Shown here: positions 26,389 to 34,417 of the stretch, one piece after another
How positions within the stretch are numbered: position 1 is the first letter of the stretch
How the letters are laid out: every line of letters starts with the position of its first letter
From: Gaoshiqia sp050298035
GTDB lineage: Bacteria > Bacteroidota > Bacteroidia > Bacteroidales > Prolixibacteraceae
Direction of reading: 5' to 3'
Length of the DNA: 64,000 bases
Assembly: GCA_050298035.1 (NCBI GenBank)
Contig: JBNKTK010000004.1
Span: forward strand, 1 to 64,000
Program-made: the position numbers and the translations under genes
Notes under the pieces: generated by a model
Told to the model about the DNA's origin: nothing
Databases searched by the model: none
The model's input: only the letters and a program-made list of their open reading frames with translations

Positions 26389-27549
26389 ATGAAACGTTCA
26401 TTTTTTCTTTTTTTTGTTGCCATTCCCTTTTTGTTACAGGCCCAGGGGCAGGCAACACTTACCGGCTATGTCAAAGATTTGTTCATGCTTTATCACCCCA
26501 AACAGGATTTACCGGGCATTGATTCGGATTTCCTGACAACGAACACAATCCACAACCGGCTAAATTTTAAATGGTACGCCAGCGATCAATTCACTGTTGC
26601 CATCGAAATGCGCAACCGGGTACTGTTTGGCTCACTCATTACAGAATATCCCGAATACATGCAGGTAATTGATGCGGACAATGGTTATTTCGACCTTTCC
26701 TTTGTCCCGGTTGATGCCGGCAATTGGTTCATGCACTCCATGATCGATCGTGCCTACCTTGACTGGACCTCGGGGAAATGGCAGGTGCGCGCAGGGCGCC
26801 AGCGGATCAACTGGGGCATCAACCTGGTATGGAACCCCAACGATGTGTTTAATTCATTTTCCTACTTCGATTTCGATTACGAAGAACGTCCAGGCACCGA
26901 TGGTGTCAAAATCCAATACTACACGGGCGAAACCTCATCGGCAGAACTTGTTTACAAAATAGGGCACAACACAAATGAAACAGCCATTGCCGGCTTGTAC
27001 CGTTTTTCAAAATGGGCATATGATTTTCAGGCCATAGCAGGCTGGGTTGGACAAGACTGGATTGTAGGAGGTGGCTGGGCCGGCGACATCAAAGGGGCAG
27101 GCTTCAGGGGAGAGATCACGCATTTTCAGCCACGCGACAAAAACTCAGGATCAAAAGTTGCTACCGTTGCATCGGTTTCCGGCGATTATACCTTTCCAAG
27201 CTCTTTATATCTGCATGCGGGTGTACTCTACAACAGCCACGGCACAACAGGAAAAGCCGGTGGCATGGACCTGTTTTTCAATCCCAATATGTCCGCAAAA
27301 TATTTGTCGTTTGCACGCTATTCCCTTTTCGGGCAAGTCTCGTACCCGATAACCCCGCTCCTGTCTTCAAGCATTTCCGGAATAGTTAATCCCTGCGATG
27401 GCTCCTGGTACTTTGGCCCGTCATTTTCTTATTCATTATTGAATAACCTGGAATTCATGATTACAGGTCAGCTATTCTTCGGCCAGACAGGTACCGAGTT
27501 TGGCGACATTGGTGAATTGGTATTTGCCCGGTTTAGATATAGTTTTTAA
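26389..27549 (+). CDS. Outer-membrane beta-barrel protein of the tetR/LolA-like operon
   Basis: A 386-residue protein with a signal peptide ending LLQAQ and a barrel body with many aromatic girdle residues. It ends in FARFRYSF, a proper C-terminal barrel signal. The stretch VRAGRQRINWGINLVWNPND resembles DUF1302-type barrels that accompany LolA-like proteins and RND/MMPL exporters in other bacteria. The start codon immediately follows the stop of the CAP gene, indicating translational coupling. As last gene of the operon it probably provides the outer-membrane step for the transported lipid or lipoprotein. A specific substrate cannot be given. Confidence 0.85.
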   Translation: MKRSFFLFFVAIPFLLQAQGQATLTGYVKDLFMLYHPKQDLPGIDSDFLTTNTIHNRLNFKWYASDQFTVAIEMRNRVLFGSLITEYPEYMQVIDADNGYFDLSFVPVDAGNWFMHSMIDRAYLDWTSGKWQVRAGRQRINWGINLVWNPNDVFNSFSYFDFDYEERPGTDGVKIQYYTGETSSAELVYKIGHNTNETAIAGLYRFSKWAYDFQAIAGWVGQDWIVGGGWAGDIKGAGFRGEITHFQPRDKNSGSKVATVASVSGDYTFPSSLYLHAGVLYNSHGTTGKAGGMDLFFNPNMSAKYLSFARYSLFGQVSYPITPLLSSSISGIVNPCDGSWYFGPSFSYSLLNNLEFMITGQLFFGQTGTEFGDIGELVFARFRYSF

Positions 27550-27585
27550 TCAATCTACTGTACTTTTTGTTATGACAATTATCTC

Positions 27586-27615
27586 TTGCAAATACATCAG
27601 GATTCTTTATATTAG
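27586..27615 (+). promoter_or_regulatory. Candidate promoter of the PAS-GAF kinase gene
   Basis: TTG (27586-27588), a 19-bp spacer and TATATTAG (27608-27615) match the Bacteroidota promoter with one mismatch in the -7 box, about 58 bp upstream of the kinase ATG. Confidence 0.4.
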
Positions 27616-27673
27616 CAGACAATCCAACCTTAATAGTAGGATAGACTAATGAAGACATATTTTTTCAAGATAG

Positions 27674-29386
27674 ATGATAAAACCTCAAGAGACAGGAATA
27701 CAACCAAGTAATCCACTAAACAAACATTTTAAAAAGCAAGATTTTGGCAGAACAAGAATTGGCACATGGTATTGGGACATGCAAACCGGGGAAATCTCGA
27801 TAAACCAAGCCTCAGCAGAATTGATCGGGCAGAGCCTGGAAAACTTATTACCAATGAACACCACCAAATGGGCCAGCCTGTGCCTTGAACAAGACCGGCA
27901 TCTCGTAACAGAAAGGCTGCAAGAATTTTCAACGGGTGAGTTTCCGTATTTTCTCGAAGAATTCCGGGTGAAACAAAAAGCAGGCGACTATGCCGTCCTT
28001 CAGGTTAGTGGCAACATCATCGAATACAAAAACAACAAGCCTAAAATTATGGCTGGGTCTGTCACAAACATCAACGAACTTTATTATTCACGGTTAAACC
28101 TGAAATACCGGTATGAAATTGAAAAACTGGTTGCCGGGATTTCTGCAGAGTTTGTTGGAATCCAGCATGACAAACTGGACGAAGCAATCAACCACACGAT
28201 TGAAAAAATCGGTACTTTTTCGAAGATTGACCGAAGCTATGTATTCCGGTTGCGCGACAACGATGCCATTATTGACAATACCCATGAATGGTGTGCGGCA
28301 GGAATAAAGCCGGAAATTGAAAACCTACAGGGACTCCCGGTCACTGTTTTTTCCTGGTGGATGAATAAACTGAACAAACAGGAACCCATCCACATACACG
28401 ACATCAACGAATTACCGGAAGAAGCAGCAATGGAAAAGGAAATACTGAAAGCGCAAGGAATTATTTCGCTCCTGACAGTGCCAATCCACTACAAAAATAA
28501 GTTACTTGGTTTTATGGGGTTTGACTCTGTAAGACAGCAGAAGGAATGGTCGGAAGCTGATATACACCTGCTCGCCACGGTTGGAAATATTGTTGCAAAT
28601 GCCTTAAATGCAAAACAAAACCAGGAACTGCTGATCCAAGCCAAGGAAAAGGCAGAAGAAAATGACCGGATAAAATCGGCATTTTTAGCGACCATAAATC
28701 ATGAGCTCAGAACACCGCTGCATCACATCCTTGGGTTTAGCAATCTTTTAAAAAGCAAGAAACTTACCCTGCAACAAAGCAAAAACTTTGCATCGACCAT
28801 TAATGAAAGCGGAAAGAAACTTCTCCAGATTGTTGAAGACATTTTCAGCCTGGCACTGGCCGATCAATCTGAGATAATTATCCGAAACGAAACTTTTCAG
28901 GGCTGCGACATTTTCACCCAGCATAAAGTATTACTCGAAGAGCTCCTCCTCAAATCCAATAAACAAAACAACATTGACCTGGTCTGTTTCGCTACCCCTC
29001 AATTCAGGGATACAACTTTTTCATCAGACCAATTCAAGATCAACCAGGTTATTCTCAACTTATTCAAGAATGCTGTCAAATTTACCAAAGCCGGTTCCAT
29101 TGAATACCGGGCCAGCCTTGACGATGAGAGCAACCTGATATTCAGCACTAAAGATACCGGAGTCGGAATTCCGCCCGATAAACACCAGTTGATTTTTGAT
29201 TATTTCAGGCAAGGTGATGATACAAACACCAGATCGTATAACGGGGTCGGTATTGGCCTGGCAATTGCCCGAAAAATTACGGAACTCCTGAATGGAAGTA
29301 TTACTGTTGAATCATCATATGGCGCAGGAAGTACATTTACTCTCCGTATCCCGGTAGAGATTGTTTCAGCAGACAACAACGCATAA
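27674..29386 (+). CDS. Soluble PAS-GAF sensor histidine kinase
   Basis: A 570-residue cytoplasmic kinase without membrane helices. Order: PAS (about residues 25-140), GAF (about 155-310, with FSKIDRSYVFRL and GIISLLTVPIHYKNKLLGFMG split by variable loops), HisKA with the phospho-acceptor His at residue 343 in INHELRTPLHHILGFS, and HATPase_c (about 450-565) with FKNAVKFTKAG, DTGVGI and GVGIGLAI. The H-box reads ATINHELR rather than the ANMSHEIR of the two other kinases in the window, so it is a distinct lineage. There is no receiver domain and no regulator gene next to it. The GAF ligand is unknown. Confidence 0.93.
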   Translation: MIKPQETGIQPSNPLNKHFKKQDFGRTRIGTWYWDMQTGEISINQASAELIGQSLENLLPMNTTKWASLCLEQDRHLVTERLQEFSTGEFPYFLEEFRVKQKAGDYAVLQVSGNIIEYKNNKPKIMAGSVTNINELYYSRLNLKYRYEIEKLVAGISAEFVGIQHDKLDEAINHTIEKIGTFSKIDRSYVFRLRDNDAIIDNTHEWCAAGIKPEIENLQGLPVTVFSWWMNKLNKQEPIHIHDINELPEEAAMEKEILKAQGIISLLTVPIHYKNKLLGFMGFDSVRQQKEWSEADIHLLATVGNIVANALNAKQNQELLIQAKEKAEENDRIKSAFLATINHELRTPLHHILGFSNLLKSKKLTLQQSKNFASTINESGKKLLQIVEDIFSLALADQSEIIIRNETFQGCDIFTQHKVLLEELLLKSNKQNNIDLVCFATPQFRDTTFSSDQFKINQVILNLFKNAVKFTKAGSIEYRASLDDESNLIFSTKDTGVGIPPDKHQLIFDYFRQGDDTNTRSYNGVGIGLAIARKITELLNGSITVESSYGAGSTFTLRIPVEIVSADNNA

Positions 29387-29425
29387 AAGCAGCCCTCAGG
29401 TATCATTTCATTTACTAAAAAAACA

Positions 29426-29451
29426 GAGGCCGCCCTTGGGGGGACAGCCTC
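29426..29451 (-). terminator. Terminator of the dcp gene
   Basis: On the minus strand a 10-bp stem (GAGGCTGTCC with GGGCGGCCTC, including G-U pairs) with loop CCCCAA is followed by TGTTTTTTT, 28 bp after the dcp stop codon. Confidence 0.85.
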
Positions 29452-29479
29452 ATATAAATAATCATCGGTTCTCTCTTTG

Positions 29480-31591
29480 TTACTTCAATCCACGTTTCTT
29501 GAGCAATGGCTCAATTGACGGCTCCTGTCCCCTGAAGTTCCGGTAAATCACCATGCCCTCATCAGAACCTGACTTGGCCAGCAGGGTACGGAATTTGGCA
29601 GTCAATTCCGGGTTAAACAGATCGCCCGATTCCTTGAATGCATTAAAGGCATCACTGTCAAGTACTGCCGCCCAAATGTAGACATAGTAACCGGCAGAAT
29701 AACCACCGCTAAAAATATGTGCAAAGTAGGTACTGCGGTAGCGCGGAATAATTTCATTGATCAGCCCAATGCGTTCCATCGATGTATTTTCAAAAGCCAT
29801 TACATCACTGTTGAACTCCTGCGTGTGCCAATCCATATCCAAAATTGAAGCTGCCAGGTACTCAACCGTAGCAAAGCCCTGGTTGAAATGACCGCTGTTC
29901 ACAATTTTTTGGACCAACGCATCGGGAATAATTTCACCTGTTTTATAATGCTTGGCATACACTTTCATTACTTCAGGCTCGGCTGCCCAGTTTTCCATTA
30001 CCTGCGAAGGCAATTCCACAAAATCGCGTGGCACATTTCCGGCAGTACGGCGATATGGCCCGTCGGTAAACAAACCGTGCAGGGCATGACCAAATTCGTG
30101 GAACATGGTTGTCACCTCATCAAAGGTCAGCAAGGCAGGCAGGTCGCCGCTTGGACGGGTGAAGTTACAAACGATGGAGGTGATTGGATACTCCACTTTC
30201 ACGCCATCTTTGTATGCCTGCTCACGGAAACCGGTATTCCATGCCCCTACCCTTTTCCCGTCTCTCGGATGGAAATCCAGGTACAGCACACCCACATGCG
30301 ATCCATCTGCTTCTTTCACTTCCCAGGCTTCAGCCTCAGGATGATAAACCGGTACATCGTCCCGCTTTTCAAACTGAAGTCCATACAACCGGTTGGCAAC
30401 ATAAAACATTCCGCTCCGGACATTTTCAAGACTGAAGTATGGCTTGGTTTCTTCTTCATCCAAATCATATTTCTGTTTGCGCAGTTTCTCGGCATAATAC
30501 CACCAATCCCATGATGCTAATTTGAATTTGCCACCTTCGGCATCAATTATGGCCTGCATTTCTGCCCGTTCTTTTTTAGCTACTTCAAGGGCAGGTTTCC
30601 ACAACTTGTACAGAAAATCATACACATTTTCGGGAGTCTTGGCCATGTTTACGTCAATCACATAAGCGGCGTAATTATCGAAGCCCAGCAGATGTGCCTT
30701 CTCGTTGCGCAGCTCAATCATTTTTTCAATTATGGCATTATTGTCGAACTCGTTGCCGTTATCACCCCGCATAAAATAGCCACGGTAAATTTTTTCGCGC
30801 AAATCACGGTTCTCGGCATACTGAAGGAAGGGGATCATGCTTGGTTTTTGAAGGGTGAAAACCCATTTCCCTTCCATTCCGTTTTTATTTGCCTCATCGG
30901 CAGCTGCCGAAATAACACCTTCCGGCAATCCTTTCAAATCGGCATCATTGTCAATTACCAACTGAAAGTTTTTATTGGTTTCAGCCAACAGGTTTTCACC
31001 AAATTGCAGGCTCTGTTTCGAGAGTTCCTGGTTCAGCTCACGCAGTTTTGCCTGATCTTCTTCTGACAAATTGGCCCCGTTACGCACAAAATCCTGGTAA
31101 AATTTTTCAACCACACGAAGTTGTTCATGATCAAACCCTAGGTTTTCACGTTCGTCGTAAATAGCCTTCACCCGTTGAAACAATTCCTTGTTCAACATGA
31201 CATTGTCCTCGTGTTCCGTAACCTTCGGATAAATTTCACGGGCCAGTGCCTGCATTTCCTCGTTCGTATTGGCCGAATTCAGGTTACTAAATACAGTTGT
31301 CACACGCCGCAACAAATCAGCCGATTCATCAAAAGCAAGAATGGTATTCTCAAAAGTCGGGGCATCGGGGTTCGATGTAATTGCCTCAATTTCCTTTTCA
31401 TGCTGAAGGATGCCTTCCTCTACAGCTGGCAGATAATGCTCCAGCTTTATGTCATCAAATGGCGGAACCTGAAAAGGTGTTTGATATTCAGCAAAAAAAG
31501 GATTTTGCATGTCTGTTTTTGTTTTTTTCGTTGAATTGCAAGCCGTAAACGTGGCCAACAATAAAACAAGGTAAGGGGTAATTTTCTTCAT
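29480..31591 (-). CDS. dcp: Peptidyl-dipeptidase Dcp (M3 metallopeptidase), lipoprotein
   Basis: The frame is open further upstream, but the natural start is the ATG at 31591, which opens a lipoprotein signal (MKKITPYLVLLLATFTAC, lipid-modified Cys18); the mature enzyme gives about 703 residues. The zinc site HEFGHALHG with the downstream Glu region identifies family M3, and the sequence around it (FDEVTTMFHEFGHALHGLFT) and the length fit Dcp, which removes C-terminal dipeptides from oligopeptides. The 48 codons before the chosen start have no conserved content and run into the divergent pheT upstream region. It is divergent from pheT and has its own terminator. The lipid anchor suggests a periplasmic-face location. 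Confidence 0.93.
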   Translation of the reverse strand: MKKITPYLVLLLATFTACNSTKKTKTDMQNPFFAEYQTPFQVPPFDDIKLEHYLPAVEEGILQHEKEIEAITSNPDAPTFENTILAFDESADLLRRVTTVFSNLNSANTNEEMQALAREIYPKVTEHEDNVMLNKELFQRVKAIYDERENLGFDHEQLRVVEKFYQDFVRNGANLSEEDQAKLRELNQELSKQSLQFGENLLAETNKNFQLVIDNDADLKGLPEGVISAAADEANKNGMEGKWVFTLQKPSMIPFLQYAENRDLREKIYRGYFMRGDNGNEFDNNAIIEKMIELRNEKAHLLGFDNYAAYVIDVNMAKTPENVYDFLYKLWKPALEVAKKERAEMQAIIDAEGGKFKLASWDWWYYAEKLRKQKYDLDEEETKPYFSLENVRSGMFYVANRLYGLQFEKRDDVPVYHPEAEAWEVKEADGSHVGVLYLDFHPRDGKRVGAWNTGFREQAYKDGVKVEYPITSIVCNFTRPSGDLPALLTFDEVTTMFHEFGHALHGLFTDGPYRRTAGNVPRDFVELPSQVMENWAAEPEVMKVYAKHYKTGEIIPDALVQKIVNSGHFNQGFATVEYLAASILDMDWHTQEFNSDVMAFENTSMERIGLINEIIPRYRSTYFAHIFSGGYSAGYYVYIWAAVLDSDAFNAFKESGDLFNPELTAKFRTLLAKSGSDEGMVIYRNFRGQEPSIEPLLKKRGLK

Positions 31592-31787
31592 GGGAACTAA
31601 AGTTTTTTTGAAATTCAGGCTCGAAAAATACAAAAAACACCTCTCCATTTTTGTGATAAATGTTAGGTTATTTTTAGTTAAACGGCTGAACAAACATCGG
31701 TTGAAGGCCCGTTTCTGCATTTTCAAAACCCACACCTCATTTTTAACAATTCTGTTTTCATCACTCCTATTATTCTGATTCCTAGCT

Positions 31788-31817
31788 TTGCCTCACCCTA
31801 AAAAATGTTTACTTTTG
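31788..31817 (+). promoter_or_regulatory. pheT promoter, full Bacteroidota consensus
   Basis: TTG at 31788-31790, an exact 19-bp spacer, and TACTTTTG (31810-31817) match the TTG/TAnnTTTG consensus without mismatch. It lies 35 bp upstream of the pheT ATG, giving a short leader. Confidence 0.75.
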
Positions 31818-31852
31818 TCGGACTCCAAAATTGAGCTTAAAAGCATTGAACT

Positions 31853-34306
31853 ATGAATATTTCATACAAGTGGTTAAAAGATTATATTGACACGGATTTA
31901 CTTCCGCATGAACTCGAAAACATCCTGACCCAGATTGGGCTGGAGGTAGGAAGCATTGACGAAGTTGAAAGCGTAAAAGGCGGTTTGCGCGGTTTGGTGA
32001 TCGGTAAGGTTGTCACCTGCGAAAAGCACCCGAACTCGGACCACCTTAGCAAGACCACCGTTGATGTGGGCAATGGCGACCTTTTACCGATTGTTTGCGG
32101 TGCGCCCAACGTAGCTGCCGGCCAAAAAGTGGTTGTTGCCACAATTGGTACTACTTTGTATGACGGGGACAATGAATTTCAAATTAAAAAATCAAAAATA
32201 CGGGGCGAAGTTTCTGAGGGGATGATTTGTGCTGAGGACGAAATCGGGCTTGGCCACAACCATGCCGGGATTATGGTTTTGCCCGATGACGCTGTTATTG
32301 GAACACCCGCAAGCACTTATTTCAATATTGAGTCGGATTATTCCATTGAAGTTGACCTGACCCCAAACCGCATTGACAGCGCCTCGCACATTGGTGTTGC
32401 GCGCGACCTGGCAGCATTCCTCAAAAAGACTCAGGACATTAGCTACAAAAGACCTTCGGTTGATGATTTTAAAGTTGATGACCATTCATTGGAAATACCG
32501 GTTGAAGTAGGAACACCTGAAGCCTGCCCGCGATACAGCGGAGTGACCATCAGTGGTGTTGAAATTAAAGAATCGCCGGACTGGCTGAAGAACAGGTTGA
32601 AAACAATCGGTTTGAGCCCGATCAATAACGTGGTTGATGTAACCAACTATGTTCTGTTTGAATGCGGACAGCCCCTTCATGCTTTTGATGCCGACGAAAT
32701 TGCCGGAGGAAAAGTGATTGTAAAAACGTTGCCTGCCGGTACAAAATTCACCACCCTTGATGAAGTGGAACGCGAACTTCACCAGGACGACCTGATGATC
32801 TGCAATGCTGAGGAAGGAATGTGTATCGGAGGCGTATTTGGCGGGATCAAATCCGGTGTTAAAGAATCGACTAAAAATATTTTCCTTGAATCGGCCTGTT
32901 TCGACCCGGTTTATATCCGCAAAACGGCCCGTCGTCACGGACTGAACACGGATGCATCGTTCCGGTTTGAACGCGGAACTGATCCGAACGGCGTCATCTA
33001 TGCGCTGAAACGTGCAGCATTGCTGATCAAGGAAGTTGCCGGCGGAAAAATATCGTCAGAAATTGTCGACATCTATCCAACTCCGGTTGAAGATTTTAAA
33101 GTTGACGTCTCTTTTGCCAACATCAAAAGGCTGATCGGCAAAGAACTGGGAGCTGAAACGATCAAAAACATTCTCACATCACTCGAGATTAAAATCGAAA
33201 ATGAAACCGAAACAGGCCTTTCACTGGCTGTGCCTCCATACCGGGTCGATGTGAAACGTGAAGCCGATGTGATTGAGGAAATCCTCCGTATTTACGGCTA
33301 CAACAATATAGAAATACCAACACAGGTAAACGCATCGCTGCAATATTCAGTAAAACCTGATCCGGTGAAAATCCGCAACCTGATGGCCGACATGCTTTCA
33401 GCGCAAGGGTTCAACGAAATCTGGTCGAACTCGCTGACCAAAACTTCGTACTACGAAAACCGCAGCAGCCTTTCTGCCGAAAACACGGTAAAACTGTTCA
33501 ACCCGCTGAGCGCCGACCTGGGCTCTATGCGCCAAACAATGCTATTCGGTGGACTGGAAGCCATTGCATACAATGCCAACCGCCGTAACGGCGACCTGCG
33601 TTTGTACGAATTCGGAAATTGTTACCACAGCACAGGTTCGGAATTGCCTGAGAACCCTTTGAAAAATTTCAAAGAAGAAGAACACCTGGCCTTGTTCATT
33701 TCAGGGCAAAAGGAACGCGAAAGCTGGGCAATTCCACAAAGCGGAAGCAGCTTCTTCCAACTAAAAGGCTATGTTGAAAACCTGTTGCTGAAATTAGGGT
33801 TGAAAGCCGAAAACCTAAAGCTGGAAGACCTCAGCAACGACCTTATTTCCGAAGGCTTGATTTATTCCGCACCCAACAGACGGAAGCTGGTTGAGTTCGG
33901 GATTCTACACAAAAAGTTTCAAAAAGAATTTGGGATTGAGAACAAGGTTTTCTACGCCGATTTCCTGATGGACAACGTCATCATGGAACAGAAAAACAAC
34001 AAAACGCTGTTTGCCGAATTGCCCAAATATCCGGAAGTCCGTCGTGACCTGGCCTTATTGCTCGACAAGCCTGTGCGCTTTACGCAAATCAGGGAATTGG
34101 CCGGCAAGGTTGAACGGAAACTTCTGCGTTCGGTTGACCTGTTCGACGTTTATGAAGGGAAAGGTGTACCGGAAGGTAAAAAATCATATGCCGTGAGCTT
34201 CATTTTGCGCGATGATGAGAAAACCCTCAACGACAAGCAAATTGACAAAATCATGCAACGATTGATTTTCACTTTTGAAAAGGAACTCGGAGCAACACTC
34301 CGATAA
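31853..34306 (+). CDS. pheT: Phenylalanyl-tRNA synthetase beta subunit
   Basis: An 817-residue protein with the full bacterial PheT architecture: tRNA-binding OB domain (about 40-150, with VTCEKHPNSDHL), B3/B4 editing domain (about 210-370, NNVVDVTNYVLFECGQPLHAFD split around residue 270), B5 (about 400-480), the catalytic-like core (to about 700) and a C-terminal FDX-ACB anticodon-binding domain (about 725-817, beginning YPEVRRDLALL). With PheS it charges tRNA-Phe in the cytoplasm. PheS is not adjacent, so the subunits are encoded separately, as is common in Bacteroidota. A consensus promoter lies just upstream and a terminator follows. Confidence 0.98.
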   Translation: MNISYKWLKDYIDTDLLPHELENILTQIGLEVGSIDEVESVKGGLRGLVIGKVVTCEKHPNSDHLSKTTVDVGNGDLLPIVCGAPNVAAGQKVVVATIGTTLYDGDNEFQIKKSKIRGEVSEGMICAEDEIGLGHNHAGIMVLPDDAVIGTPASTYFNIESDYSIEVDLTPNRIDSASHIGVARDLAAFLKKTQDISYKRPSVDDFKVDDHSLEIPVEVGTPEACPRYSGVTISGVEIKESPDWLKNRLKTIGLSPINNVVDVTNYVLFECGQPLHAFDADEIAGGKVIVKTLPAGTKFTTLDEVERELHQDDLMICNAEEGMCIGGVFGGIKSGVKESTKNIFLESACFDPVYIRKTARRHGLNTDASFRFERGTDPNGVIYALKRAALLIKEVAGGKISSEIVDIYPTPVEDFKVDVSFANIKRLIGKELGAETIKNILTSLEIKIENETETGLSLAVPPYRVDVKREADVIEEILRIYGYNNIEIPTQVNASLQYSVKPDPVKIRNLMADMLSAQGFNEIWSNSLTKTSYYENRSSLSAENTVKLFNPLSADLGSMRQTMLFGGLEAIAYNANRRNGDLRLYEFGNCYHSTGSELPENPLKNFKEEEHLALFISGQKERESWAIPQSGSSFFQLKGYVENLLLKLGLKAENLKLEDLSNDLISEGLIYSAPNRRKLVEFGILHKKFQKEFGIENKVFYADFLMDNVIMEQKNNKTLFAELPKYPEVRRDLALLLDKPVRFTQIRELAGKVERKLLRSVDLFDVYEGKGVPEGKKSYAVSFILRDDEKTLNDKQIDKIMQRLIFTFEKELGATLR

Positions 34307-34331
34307 CCAAATACCTGAAGATATCAGTTTT

Positions 34332-34366
34332 AATGAGCGGTTAATTTTGTAAGTTGACCGCTCATT
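34332..34366 (+). terminator. Terminator after pheT
   Basis: A stem of at least 10 bp (AATGAGCGGT with ACCGCTCATT) is followed by TAGTTT 26 bp after the pheT stop codon. It is also suitable for the convergent S46 peptidase transcript. Confidence 0.75.
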
Positions 34367-34417
34367 TAGTTTGATCACACCTATTCCCGCTGGAAATGAG
34401 CAATGCCGTCTGGAATA

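Noticed and set aside
31592..31735. N-terminal extension of Dcp
   Set aside because: It would bury a good lipoprotein signal behind 48 non-conserved residues.
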